Below are positions 26,070 through 34,965 of a stretch of DNA of 64,000 bases, piece by piece (positions within the stretch are counted from its first letter, which is position 1; each line of letters begins with the position of its first letter). The DNA is from Oceanihabitans gracilariae. GTDB lineage: Bacteria; Bacteroidota; Bacteroidia; Flavobacteriales; Flavobacteriaceae. The stretch spans positions 1-64,000 of the forward strand of contig NZ_JBHULM010000012.1 of NCBI RefSeq assembly GCF_042684485.1, given 5' to 3'. The position numbers and the translations under genes are program-made. The notes under the pieces were generated by a model. It made no database searches. It was not told the DNA's origin and worked only from the letters and a program-made list of their open reading frames with translations.

Positions 26070-26484
26070 ACTCTCCCCTTTTCACATTGCAATTCCTGTA
26101 CATAATTTAGAAACTTGCAGAACATTTTACAGAGACGTTTTAAACTGTGAAGAAGGCAGAAGCAGTGACCATTGGGTAGACTTTAATTTCTTTGGTCACC
26201 AATTAGTAATACACTACAAAGCAAAAACCAACCAAGAAACAACTACCAATCCTGTAGACGGAAAAGCTGTTCCTGTACCACACTATGGCGTAGTTTTAGA
26301 TTGGGATGTTTTTCACGCTTTCGCGGAAGAATTAAAACAAAAAAACATAGCCTTTATTATAGAACCTTATATAAGATTTGAAGGACTAGCAGGAGAACAA
26401 GCTACGATGTTTTTTAACGATCCTGCAGGTAATGCCTTAGAGTTTAAAGCCTTTAAAGACATAAACCAATTGTTTGCCAAGTAA
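26062..26484 (+). CDS. VOC (glyoxalase/bleomycin-resistance) superfamily protein
   Basis: The 140-residue protein has two beta-alpha-beta-beta-beta modules typical of vicinal oxygen chelate proteins: FHIAIPVHNLETCRTFYRDVL with a first metal-ligand His, then FGHQLVIHYK, and in the second half HYGVVLDWDVFHAFAEEL with a His, and FFNDPAGNALEFKAFKD with the closing Glu. This metal-ligand set (His, His, Glu) supports a metal-dependent enzyme, such as a lyase, dioxygenase or isomerase, but no substrate can be assigned. It overlaps rluF by 8 bases and is likely cotranscribed. Its end is 3 bases from the convergent esterase gene, with no visible terminator. Confidence 0.85.
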   Translation: MTKLSPFHIAIPVHNLETCRTFYRDVLNCEEGRSSDHWVDFNFFGHQLVIHYKAKTNQETTTNPVDGKAVPVPHYGVVLDWDVFHAFAEELKQKNIAFIIEPYIRFEGLAGEQATMFFNDPAGNALEFKAFKDINQLFAK

Positions 26485-26487
26485 ATA

Positions 26488-28227
26488 CTACTTGTAGCGC
26501 CAACTTGTTAAATCTGCTCCTTCTGGAGCTGTTTCTAAAATACGTTTCATAATTTTTGGTACATACATGCTATTATAGCGCAATCTAGAAATATGATTCG
26601 GGTTTTCATGATCTCCATTCCAGCAATGCTCTGCTCTATCTCCATAATCTACTTCTCCATCATAATAAGGATCTGTGGTACTTTCTAAAAAGTCTTCCAT
26701 TAAATACACGGCATTATTTAAATAATAATTATCCATATCACCACAGTAAATATGAATTTTGCCCTTTAATTTTTCGCCTAGCTTATCCCAATCGCGTTCT
26801 AAAATATAACGTAAATCGTAATTCTCTTTCCAAAACTCGGCAACATCTTTATTAATTTCACCTGTATATTTATTCCATATCCTTTCTGGATACCCATCTT
26901 TTGCTTGTGGCGAATAGGTAGCTTCCCAAATGTCAAATTGACCACCTGATCTCGACTTATCTCCTAAAACCAACTCTAAGTGATTATCTTCTTTTACTGT
27001 AGTTCTCACGTTTCCTAAATAATCTCTTTGCGACGGAATTTCTATTTTTTTATGTGTACTCTTTGCATAATACGCATTATCATCTTCATAGATATTAGTC
27101 AAGCAATACGCTCTAAAATCTATAGGATCAGGACAAGCTGCAAAGCAACCGTTATAGGCATCAGGATACTTTACTTGCACTGCTAAAGACTCCCAACCAC
27201 CAGTAGAACCTCCATATAAAAAGCGAGACCAACCTTCACCTTGCCCTCTAAAAAGCTTTTCAATATGCGGAATTAACTCATAGGTTATAGCATCTCCATA
27301 AGGTCCTTGGCTAGCAGAATTTACAGCATAAGAATCGTCATAATATGGTGTAGGATGCTGAATTTCTATAATTAAAAAACGAGGAAATTCTGGTTCATTC
27401 CAGCGTTTATAAAAATTATAAGCCTCTTGTTGCTGTATAATATTATAACCATCTAAATGAAATCTATCGGAATATTCTGGCTCTAAATTTACGTCAGGAG
27501 GCGTGGTTCTAAAGCCTCCAAAATCAGACGGAAAATGTCCGTGAAAAACCATTAAAGGATATTTAGCTTCTGGATGCTCTTCAAACCCTTTTGGTAATAA
27601 CACATGCGCTCCTAAATACATGTCTCTTCCCCAAAACTCTGAAAGTAATTCTGATTTTAAGCGAACATGTTTTATCCATTCTGTATCCTCTGGAGCTTTA
27701 ATTTCTGGAATAACCTGATCTAAAACAATGTGCAAATCTGATATACCATCTTTGGTAACTGTAACTTTTATTGGTGTACTATATAAATTGCCAGGAGAGG
27801 TTTTCCATTGTTGTCCTTCGCCATTATCCATTGGTAGTTTAACTGTTTGTCCTGTAGATAAATTAAACGTCTCGTATACATGTAAAACAGCCTGAACATA
27901 ATATTCGCCTTGCTTTATTTGCGATAAGCTTTCATAAGGAAACCCAAAAACACTATCATTAAAGGTTACTTTTTCATTTGGTTTTAAATTCTCAACATTG
28001 CGCCCAAAAATAGGTTGTGCATCTAACCGTTCTGACACTTGAAAACGCGGCTCTACATCTTTATCATCTGCAAAAATCAATAACAACCTACCATCTAAGC
28101 TTTGCGTATTTACAGCGCCTGAAAAAGACACCTCAATTATATTTTCTGGACTTGTTTTAGTAGATGTTGAATTGCATGCAAACAAAAAAATAGCAGCAAA
28201 TACAGAAGCAACTTTTAATAATTTCAT
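26488..28227 (-). CDS. Esterase-like lipoprotein (alpha/beta hydrolase)
   Basis: The 579-residue product has a lipoprotein signal (lipobox LFAC, Cys18) and so is anchored in the envelope. Residues about 30-200 form a beta-rich N-terminal domain and residues about 200-570 an esterase-type alpha/beta hydrolase domain. The nucleophile elbow is YGGSTGGW with Ser341, and the C-terminal part contains a plausible His in AEHCWNGDHEN. It resembles putative esterases of the EstD/enterobactin-esterase kind found in Bacteroidota. The substrate is unknown. It is convergent with the VOC gene. No terminator was visible, so the convergent genes may overlap transcriptionally. Confidence 0.85.
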   Translation of the reverse strand: MKLLKVASVFAAIFLFACNSTSTKTSPENIIEVSFSGAVNTQSLDGRLLLIFADDKDVEPRFQVSERLDAQPIFGRNVENLKPNEKVTFNDSVFGFPYESLSQIKQGEYYVQAVLHVYETFNLSTGQTVKLPMDNGEGQQWKTSPGNLYSTPIKVTVTKDGISDLHIVLDQVIPEIKAPEDTEWIKHVRLKSELLSEFWGRDMYLGAHVLLPKGFEEHPEAKYPLMVFHGHFPSDFGGFRTTPPDVNLEPEYSDRFHLDGYNIIQQQEAYNFYKRWNEPEFPRFLIIEIQHPTPYYDDSYAVNSASQGPYGDAITYELIPHIEKLFRGQGEGWSRFLYGGSTGGWESLAVQVKYPDAYNGCFAACPDPIDFRAYCLTNIYEDDNAYYAKSTHKKIEIPSQRDYLGNVRTTVKEDNHLELVLGDKSRSGGQFDIWEATYSPQAKDGYPERIWNKYTGEINKDVAEFWKENYDLRYILERDWDKLGEKLKGKIHIYCGDMDNYYLNNAVYLMEDFLESTTDPYYDGEVDYGDRAEHCWNGDHENPNHISRLRYNSMYVPKIMKRILETAPEGADLTSWRYK

Positions 28228-28346
28228 AGAGAATAAATTTTCAAAAAAGATACTTAATTTTTTTAAAACAATAAAACAACGACCTCACTTACTTGAGATA
28301 CGGTTTTACTACTAGATACAGACAAACAAAACAACATATAAAAAAA

Positions 28347-29057
28347 CTACTCTTTTTTCAATAAATAAAAAGGAGAATATATTAGAAGGAAAAAAGGAAG
28401 CAATAAGGCTTCCACTACAAAAAGATAAATAGGCCATTCTCCTAAATAATCTAAAGCAGAAGCAGACTCTGGTTTCCTATTTAAATAGGAGTAATTTGAT
28501 TGTAGCAAATAATTAATACCCATTACAAGTAGCATATAGACTTGTAATACTAAAAAAGACTTAAATACACTTTTAAATTTAGGTCGCATCCTCAATACTA
28601 TGGTTGCATAAAAAATAATAGTGAGTAAACCCAAGTGCACTATCCAGTACCTAAAATAATCAAGACTAGGAAAACCTTCTGCTATATCTGAAGTAATAAC
28701 ACCTTGAGAGGTTCCTGCTATAACCCAAAACAACAATATTTCGTACATCCAGTATTTTATAAAATGTGTAAAAACAGGAATAATTAAAGCTAGAAAACTA
28801 CACAGAAACAAAGGTAAATCTGTAGAAACATTATAATTACCCAAGCTTATTTTATAACTATGAAAAACGATTATAGTTAAAGAAACAAATACACCAAGCA
28901 ACCCAAAAATGCGTTCTTTTTGTTTTTGAGTGCTTCTTTTGGCTAATCGAAATAAAACAATACAAAACAAAACAGCGAATACTATTGGCAATACATGTTG
29001 TGCACTACCAATAGTTACTCGCTGTAAGTTTATTAATAAAATTTGCAGAAAATTCAT
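28347..29057 (-). CDS. TIGR02206/YwaF-like integral membrane protein
   Basis: The 236-residue product has about seven predicted membrane helices. Diagnostic TIGR02206 features are SAQHVLPIVFAVL at the N-terminus, LPLFLCSFLALIIPVF, the FWVIAGTSQGVITSDI loop, and FRYWIVHLGLLTIIFYATIVL. The family includes Bacillus YwaF and has no known function. It ends 290 bases before folD in sequence terms but lies immediately downstream of folD on the minus strand (17 bases after its stop), which suggests cotranscription with it. A His near the start of the third helix is conserved in the family. Confidence 0.88.
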   Translation of the reverse strand: MNFLQILLINLQRVTIGSAQHVLPIVFAVLFCIVLFRLAKRSTQKQKERIFGLLGVFVSLTIIVFHSYKISLGNYNVSTDLPLFLCSFLALIIPVFTHFIKYWMYEILLFWVIAGTSQGVITSDIAEGFPSLDYFRYWIVHLGLLTIIFYATIVLRMRPKFKSVFKSFLVLQVYMLLVMGINYLLQSNYSYLNRKPESASALDYLGEWPIYLFVVEALLLPFFLLIYSPFYLLKKE

Positions 29058-29074
29058 ACTGCAATATAAGCAGT

Positions 29075-29953
29075 TTACTGCATATGTCTTTCTCTTGCTA
29101 AAAGCGTATTTTTAAGCAACATAGCAATAGTCATTGGTCCTACTCCACCAGGAACAGGAGTTATAAAGCTTGCTTTTTTACTTACGTTTTCAAAATCAAC
29201 ATCACCAGTAATTACATATCCTTTGGGAGCAGTTTCATCAACTACACGAGTAATACCAACATCTATAATAACAGCATCATCTTTTATCATTTCTGCTTTT
29301 AAAAAATTAGGCACACCTAGTGCAGAAATAACAATATCTGCTTGACTAGTAATTTGAGTAATATTTTTAGTGTGGCTATGTGTAAGTGTTACTGTTGAAT
29401 TTCCTGGAAAACCTTTTCTTCCCATTAAAATACTCATTGGTCTACCAACAATATGCGATCTACCAATAACTACTGTGTGTTTTCCTTTAGTTTCTACTCC
29501 ATAACGATCTAGAAGCTCTAAAATACCAAAAGGAGTTGCAGGAATAAAGGTAGACATATCTAGTGCCATTTTACCAAAATTCATTGGATGAAACCCATCT
29601 ACATCTTTATCTGGATTTACTGCCATTAACACTTTTTGTGTGTTAATTTGAGGAGGTAATGGCAATTGAATAATAAAACCATCTACATCACTATTAGTAT
29701 TTAACTCTTCAATCTTATCTAATAACTCTACTTCACTAGTTGTATTAGACATTCTTACCATTGTAGACTCAAAACCAACACGCTCACAAGCACGAACTTT
29801 ACTTGCAACATAGGTTAAACTTGCTCCATCATTACCAACAATAATTGCAGCTAGATGTGGCACTTTTTCTCCTTTTGCCACCATTTTTTTTACTTGTTCA
29901 GTAATTTCATCTTTAATGTCGTTACTTACTTTTTTTCCGTCTAAAATTGTCAT
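29075..29953 (-). CDS. folD: Bifunctional methylenetetrahydrofolate dehydrogenase/cyclohydrolase
   Basis: FolD interconverts 5,10-methylene-THF, 5,10-methenyl-THF and 10-formyl-THF in the cytosol, supplying one-carbon units for purines and formyl-Met-tRNA. The 292-residue product has the catalytic Lys in SLTYVASKVRACER (near residue 55), the substrate segment GFIIQLPLPPQI, DVDGFHPMN, the Rossmann motif VVIGRSHIVGRPMS and ITPVPGGVGPMTIAML. Length matches the family. It is followed after 17 bases by the TIGR02206 gene. The dispersed inverted repeat (29975-30040) lies 21 bases upstream of its ATG and might affect its leader. Confidence 0.97.
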   Translation of the reverse strand: MTILDGKKVSNDIKDEITEQVKKMVAKGEKVPHLAAIIVGNDGASLTYVASKVRACERVGFESTMVRMSNTTSEVELLDKIEELNTNSDVDGFIIQLPLPPQINTQKVLMAVNPDKDVDGFHPMNFGKMALDMSTFIPATPFGILELLDRYGVETKGKHTVVIGRSHIVGRPMSILMGRKGFPGNSTVTLTHSHTKNITQITSQADIVISALGVPNFLKAEMIKDDAVIIDVGITRVVDETAPKGYVITGDVDFENVSKKASFITPVPGGVGPMTIAMLLKNTLLARERHMQ

Positions 29954-29974
29954 GTTGTTATTTTAAATCTTTAA

Positions 29975-30040
29975 GGTCGAGCGCAGTCGATACCTTATAC
30001 ATATCTAATAATAAATGAAATCTCTCGACTGCGCTCGAGG
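29975..30040 (-). repeat. GCGCAGTCGA inverted-repeat element, copy 2
   Basis: GGTCGAGCGCAGTCGATACC (29975-29994) faces TCTCGACTGCGCTCGAGG (30023-30040). The inner arms TCGAGCGCAGTCGA and TCGACTGCGCTCGA pair perfectly over 14 bases. Reversed, these arms match the arms of copy 1 at 6222-6284 in the same order, so both are the same element in opposite orientation. It lies between ffh and folD, upstream of the folD ATG. Confidence 0.8.
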
Positions 30041-30072
30041 AGACACATTTTTTTTTACAAATTACTACAAAC

Positions 30073-30100
30073 AAAAAAACATGAGTTACCTCATGTTTTT
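30073..30100. terminator. Terminator of ffh, overlapping its stop codon
   Basis: AAAAACATGAG (30075-30085) pairs with CTCATGTTTTT (30090-30100) over the loop TTAC. The reversed stop codon TAA of ffh sits in that loop. On the minus strand a T-run follows the stem. Confidence 0.88.
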
Positions 30101-31414
30101 CATTGCGTTCATCATACGTTTTCCGCCGCCACCTTGCATCATCTTCATCATTTTGGACATCTGATTAAATTGCTTTAGCAACTGGTTTACTTCTTGAACC
30201 GAAGTACCAGAGCCTTTACCTATCCTCTTTTTACGACTTGCATTTATAATACTTGGGTTAGTACGTTCTTGCGGAGTCATAGAGTGAATTATAGCTTCAA
30301 TACCTTTAAAGGCATCATCATCTATATCTATATTCTTCATCATTTTGCCTGCACCAGGAATCATTCCAATAAGGTCTTTCATGTTCCCCATTTTCTTGAT
30401 TTGCTGAATTTGCTTTAAGAAATCATCAAAACCAAATTGGTTTTTAGCAATTTTCTTTTGCAGTTTTCTAGCTTCCTCTTCATCAAACTGTTCTTGTGCT
30501 CTCTCAACAAGAGACACTACATCTCCCATTCCAAGAATACGATCTGCCATACGTGAAGGATAGAAAACATCAATAGCTTCCATTTTTTCACCTGTACCAA
30601 TAAACTTAATTGGCTTATTTACTACAGACTTAATAGAAATTGCTGCTCCACCACGAGTATCACCATCTAATTTAGTAAGAATTACACCATCAAAATTTAA
30701 AACATCGTTAAATGCTTTTGCTGTATTAACAGCATCTTGACCTGTCATAGAATCTACAACAAACAAGGTTTCTTGTGGCTGAATTGCTTTATGAATATTC
30801 GAGATTTCGGTCATCATGGCTTCATCTACAGCCAAACGACCAGCAGTATCAATAATTACTACATTGTGTCCGTTTGCTTTTGCATGTGCAATACCTGCTT
30901 GTGCAATAGCCACAGGATCTGTGTTTCCTTTATCACTAAAAACCTCCACTTTAATTTGATCTCCTACTACATGTAATTGATCTACTGCTGCAGGACGATA
31001 CACATCACAAGCAACCAATAAAGGTTTCTTTGTTTTTTTGTTTTTAAGGTAGTTAGCAAGTTTACCAGAAAAGGTTGTTTTACCAGAACCTTGTAAACCA
31101 GACATTAAAATAATACTTGGTGTTCCTGTTAAATTAAGACCTTCAACATCACCTCCCATTAACTCGGTAAGCTCATCTTTAACAAGCTTAACCATTAATT
31201 GTCCTGGTTGTAAACTTGTTAATACATTTTGCCCAAGCGCTTTTTCTTTTACTCTATTAGTAAACTCTTTTGCAATTTTAAAGTTAACATCGGCATCTAA
31301 TAACGCTCTACGTACTTCTTTTAAGGTTTCGGCAACATTAACTTCTGTAATGCTTCCATGCCCTTTTAGTACATGTAACGCTTTATCTAACTTTTCACTT
31401 AAATTATTAAACAT
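30086..31414 (-). CDS. ffh: Signal recognition particle protein Ffh
   Basis: Ffh binds 4.5S RNA and signal peptides and targets nascent membrane proteins to FtsY. The 442-residue product has the NG GTPase domain: G1 GLQGSGKTTFSGKLA (near residue 105), DTAGRLAVDEAMM and TKLDGDTRGGAA. It ends in a Met-rich M domain (residues about 325-440) with the GSGTSVQEVNQLLKQF RNA-binding segment and a GGGGKRMMNAMKNM tail. Length is normal. A TACTTTTG box lies 23 bases before the ATG, and the terminator overlaps the stop codon. I did not find the 4.5S RNA gene. Confidence 0.97.
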   Translation of the reverse strand: MFNNLSEKLDKALHVLKGHGSITEVNVAETLKEVRRALLDADVNFKIAKEFTNRVKEKALGQNVLTSLQPGQLMVKLVKDELTELMGGDVEGLNLTGTPSIILMSGLQGSGKTTFSGKLANYLKNKKTKKPLLVACDVYRPAAVDQLHVVGDQIKVEVFSDKGNTDPVAIAQAGIAHAKANGHNVVIIDTAGRLAVDEAMMTEISNIHKAIQPQETLFVVDSMTGQDAVNTAKAFNDVLNFDGVILTKLDGDTRGGAAISIKSVVNKPIKFIGTGEKMEAIDVFYPSRMADRILGMGDVVSLVERAQEQFDEEEARKLQKKIAKNQFGFDDFLKQIQQIKKMGNMKDLIGMIPGAGKMMKNIDIDDDAFKGIEAIIHSMTPQERTNPSIINASRKKRIGKGSGTSVQEVNQLLKQFNQMSKMMKMMQGGGGKRMMNAMKNMR

Positions 31415-31437
31415 AAATCTTTTGCTTTTGGAAGTTG

Positions 31438-31445
31438 CAAAAGTA
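31438..31445 (-). promoter_or_regulatory. -7 box of ffh
   Basis: The minus strand reads TACTTTTG, matching TAnnTTTG, and lies 23 bases before the ffh ATG. A TTG at the correct distance is not seen. Confidence 0.5.
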
Positions 31446-31560
31446 AAGAAATATTTTGTTTTTCTTTAACTGAAATGCTTGTTTAATTGGAATTAAAGCA
31501 TAATTACTAGATCTTTAAAAAAATTCTGACTATATTTTAATTTTCACAATTAAAAATAAA

Positions 31561-31592
31561 AAAAAGAGCCTTCTATTAAGAAGCCTCTTTTT
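31561..31592. terminator. Terminator of the LamG lipoprotein gene
   Basis: AAAGAGCCTTCT (31563-31574) pairs with AGAAGCCTCTTT (31579-31590) with a single C-C mismatch, flanked by A- and T-runs. Confidence 0.85.
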
Positions 31593-31620
31593 TATTAGTA
31601 ATGTATTCCTTTAAACAAAT

Positions 31621-33357
31621 CTACAAACAGGTATAACAGTCACTTTCTAAATTAAACAATGCTCCTACTTCATTTGTACTTAGAGCTTTTTTATAAACTC
31701 TTAAATCATCAAGGTAACCGATAAACCCTTCACCTATAAGATATCCATCTGAAGCTAACGAACCTATATTTAAGTTTGAGTTTTCTTCCATGTTTCGTTG
31801 TGTACCATCTCTATACATTCTAACAGTATTGCTTGCATCTACGGTTATAACTACATGATGCCAATCTGTATTATCCCATTGTACATCCACTTCTCCATTC
31901 CAGTCATTATCCCAAAGGAAAAAACTTGAATTATCATTAAACAATGGAGTATTTAAATCATAAACTCCTAATTGAAATCCTTGAGTTGCATTTCCTGGTG
32001 ATCTAAAGAAAGTTTCTAAATTGCCTGGAATATCATTTTGCATTTTAAACCAAACACTTATAGAAAAACTATCGCCTTGAATAAGTTCACTGTTTGTATT
32101 TACAGGAATTTCAAAAGTATCATTACCAGTAAAGGCTATGGCACAAGAAGAATTTCCTGCTCTATCTTCTACAAATGTGTTTGTAATATTTTCTGCGCTA
32201 AAACCACTTATTAAATCGTGAACTTCTTCTGCAAAAGGCATGTATATAACCAAATCGTTTATTAAAACCTCTGGATTATTACAATCTTCACATTCTTGTT
32301 CAAGCTCCATAATAACAGTATCATTTCCGGTTTCTTGCTGAAATATATATTCATCTTCATCACAACCTAACAGTAACCAATCGCCATTTAGTATACTAAA
32401 AGTTAACAATCCTTGAATATGTAACTCATATCCTGAATCTGTTTCTAATAACAACCAAGAACCTACTTCTACAACTGCTGGTTCTCCGTTTACAATCACC
32501 TCACCTGCTGCATTAAAATTTAAATAATTTTCATCTAAAATATTTCCAGATGCATCATATGTGTAAGCTTCAATATCACACGCAAGTAAATATTCTTCTA
32601 AGCCAGCAATATTTACGTCACAATCCTCAAAATCATCATCATTCCAATCATAATCATCATCTTCATCACAATCGTCTTGATTTTCAACAATAACGGTTTC
32701 TAGTTCGGCATTATTTTCTACTACAAGTGTATTGCCATTAGCTAAAACCATAGTAACAGGAAAATTTAAACTAGCTAAAATTCCGCCTTCTAAATTCTCA
32801 ATAAACAAATACAAAGCTTCATCATCATTAATTGTAACTGTATCTATAACTTGAAAATCTGTATTGTAAACAGAAAAAACAATTGGATATTGAAAATCAA
32901 CGCACTCAATATCATCATCTTCTTCATTTTCACCATTACAAGAATCTATTAACACATCCAATGCGTCTTGATTTTGCAAAACCAATTCGGTATAATCACT
33001 AAAAATAATAGTTATAGGAAATACAATATCTAAGTCATTTGTGGTATTTCCTGAAGCATCAAAAAGGTCTTCAATCAAATCGTAGTCGGACTGAGAGCTA
33101 ACAATAATTTCAATACCATCCACAATTACTGTAACTGGTAATTGTATTTCTAAACAATTAGCTAAATCAATAATATTATCTATTGAGCCATCATTTGCTG
33201 CAGTATTTCGCATCAAATTTGCTAAAGAGGAATTTGCTTCAATAGTATCTTCTTCATTTGGATTTGTAATTTCTGTAACTTCATCTTGACAGGAAGTTAT
33301 AAACATTACTAAAAGCAAAGGCAGAAAAAAGATTTTTTTAAAGTTAATGGTTTTCAT
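31621..33357 (-). CDS. LamG-domain lipoprotein with four degenerate beta modules
   Basis: The 578-residue product has a lipoprotein signal (lipobox ITSC). I chose the ATG at 33357, as the upstream ATG would put 15 residues before the signal peptide. Residues about 60-240 hold four copies of a module starting LPVTVI, FPITII, YPIVFS and FPVTMV, each followed by a strand and a Leu-rich acidic helix. Acidic Asp/Glu-rich linkers follow (possible Ca binding). The C-terminal 190 residues are a LamG/concanavalin-like domain (FSISVWFKMQ, WHHVVITVD, YLDDLRVYKKAL). It is divergent from the ECF/FecR/TonB cassette. A carbohydrate-binding role is inferred. Confidence 0.82.
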   Translation of the reverse strand: MKTINFKKIFFLPLLLVMFITSCQDEVTEITNPNEEDTIEANSSLANLMRNTAANDGSIDNIIDLANCLEIQLPVTVIVDGIEIIVSSQSDYDLIEDLFDASGNTTNDLDIVFPITIIFSDYTELVLQNQDALDVLIDSCNGENEEDDDIECVDFQYPIVFSVYNTDFQVIDTVTINDDEALYLFIENLEGGILASLNFPVTMVLANGNTLVVENNAELETVIVENQDDCDEDDDYDWNDDDFEDCDVNIAGLEEYLLACDIEAYTYDASGNILDENYLNFNAAGEVIVNGEPAVVEVGSWLLLETDSGYELHIQGLLTFSILNGDWLLLGCDEDEYIFQQETGNDTVIMELEQECEDCNNPEVLINDLVIYMPFAEEVHDLISGFSAENITNTFVEDRAGNSSCAIAFTGNDTFEIPVNTNSELIQGDSFSISVWFKMQNDIPGNLETFFRSPGNATQGFQLGVYDLNTPLFNDNSSFFLWDNDWNGEVDVQWDNTDWHHVVITVDASNTVRMYRDGTQRNMEENSNLNIGSLASDGYLIGEGFIGYLDDLRVYKKALSTNEVGALFNLESDCYTCL

Positions 33358-33482
33358 AGTTATATATTTTAATTCTTTTACATAGCAATTTTTTATTGCC
33401 ATTTACTACTATAACATGTAAGTTGTAAAATCTCCTACCTTGATTATTAAAAAAAAATATTACTACTTTGCAGGAAACCAAT

Positions 33483-34007
33483 ATGATAAAAATGTCACAA
33501 AATTTAAACAACAATGTATGCAATGAAAATAGCTTTAATGTTATATTTAATAAATACGCTACAGATTTACATGACTTTTTATACTATAAATTTGGCGATC
33601 ATTTAAACCCTAAAGACAAAGTACAAGAAGCCTTTATCAAGCTTTGGCAAAACTGCAAAAAAGTTAGCCCAAACAAAGCAAAAAGTTATTTATTCACCAT
33701 AGGAAACAACCTAATGCTAAATGAAGTAGCACACCAAAAAGTAGTTTTAAGACACAAACAACAAGGTACAAAATCTTACACTAACGAATCTCCAGAATTT
33801 GTAATGCAAGAACAAGAATACCTAGAGAAACTACAAAATGCTATTGCTAAATTAACCGAAGCGCAACGCGTTGCCTTTTTATTAAATCGAGTAGAAGGCA
33901 AAAAATTTAAAGAAATTGCTGCTCTTTTAAATATTTCTACAAAAGCAGTAGAAAAACGAATTTATGGTGCTTTAAAAAGCTTAAGAACACAAATTGAAGA
34001 ACTTTAA
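33483..34007 (+). CDS. ECF-type RNA polymerase sigma factor
   Basis: The 174-residue cytosolic protein has sigma-70 region 2 (FNKYATDLHDFLYYKFGD, then DKVQEAFIKLWQNC) and region 4 (LTEAQRVAFLLNRVEGKKFKEIAALLNISTKAVEKRIYGALKSLR). The PTHR of the FecI/Bacteroidota ECF group is clear from this helix-turn-helix. I start at the ATG at 33483. A TTG at 33468 is in frame but falls inside the promoter-like CTACTTTG. Another ATG at 33492 is also possible. It is followed by the FecR anti-sigma and the TonB receptor, so it probably responds to a substrate bound by that receptor. Confidence 0.93.
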   Translation: MIKMSQNLNNNVCNENSFNVIFNKYATDLHDFLYYKFGDHLNPKDKVQEAFIKLWQNCKKVSPNKAKSYLFTIGNNLMLNEVAHQKVVLRHKQQGTKSYTNESPEFVMQEQEYLEKLQNAIAKLTEAQRVAFLLNRVEGKKFKEIAALLNISTKAVEKRIYGALKSLRTQIEEL

Positions 34008-34068
34008 TAGAATTTAGCACAGGTAGGTGTTTTTATTTTTAAACTGTTATATAGTTGCAACCCTAATT

Positions 34069-34965
34069 ATGGAAAGAGAATATTTAATACAAAAATGGCT
34101 AGACCATTCACTTAACGCAGAAGAATTAGAGGCTTTTAAAAAGCTTGAAGATTATGACGCTCTGCAATTATTGAACAGAAACTTACAAAAATTTAAAGCT
34201 CCAGAATTTGATAAAAAACAGTCTCTTGATTTTATCACCAAGAATTTAAAACCTAAAAAGCATAATAATTGGAATATAAAATGGATTCGTATAGCAGCAA
34301 TTCTTGTAATTTCAATTGGAAGCTTTTGGTATTTTAACAAAAATAATAACACAACTATTAACACTTTAGCGTCTCAAAAAACAAATATAGATTTACCAGA
34401 CAATTCTAATGTAATACTAAATAGTGCTTCTAATTTAAGTTATAACGAGAAAACTTGGTATACCAACAGAAAGGTAAACCTTGACGGAGAAGCTTTTTTT
34501 AAAGTAGCAAAAGGATCTTCGTTTGATGTAAAAACAGAAAAAGGCATAGTGACTGTTTTAGGCACGCAATTTAATGTAAAACAACGCAATAATTATTTTG
34601 AAGTAGTTTGCTACCAAGGACTGGTTGGTGTTACTTATATGCAACAACCGCAACTACAACTAAAACCTGGTGAAAGTTTTTTAGTTATAGATGGGAAAAC
34701 AATAAAAAAAGAAGTTCAAAACAAATTGCAACCTGCTTGGATTACAAATAAAAGTCCTTTTAAAAGCATACCTTACAAGCATGTTTTGTCAGAATTTGAA
34801 AGACAATACAATGTGCGTTTTATTACCAAAGGAGTAGATTTAAAACAGTTATTTACTGGTAATTTCACACATGATAATTTTGAAATCGCCCTTAAATCTA
34901 TAACCTTACCTTTACATTTAACCTACAGTAAAAAAAATAATACCATAACTTTAAAGCGTGAGTAA
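34069..34965 (+). CDS. FecR-type anti-sigma factor
   Basis: The 298-residue protein has a cytosolic N-terminal part (residues 1-75) that would bind the sigma factor, one membrane helix (WIRIAAILVISIGSFWYF, about 75-93), and a periplasmic FecR domain (VNLDGEAFFKVAKGSSFDV, TVLGTQFNVKQR, CYQGLVGVTY). A C-terminal DUF4974-like part follows (PYKHVLSEFERQYNVRF, then FTGNFTHDNFEIALKSI). The ATG at 34069 is preferred over the upstream GTG at 34027. It ends 8 bases into the TonB receptor gene, which supports translational coupling. Confidence 0.93.
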   Translation: MEREYLIQKWLDHSLNAEELEAFKKLEDYDALQLLNRNLQKFKAPEFDKKQSLDFITKNLKPKKHNNWNIKWIRIAAILVISIGSFWYFNKNNNTTINTLASQKTNIDLPDNSNVILNSASNLSYNEKTWYTNRKVNLDGEAFFKVAKGSSFDVKTEKGIVTVLGTQFNVKQRNNYFEVVCYQGLVGVTYMQQPQLQLKPGESFLVIDGKTIKKEVQNKLQPAWITNKSPFKSIPYKHVLSEFERQYNVRFITKGVDLKQLFTGNFTHDNFEIALKSITLPLHLTYSKKNNTITLKRE

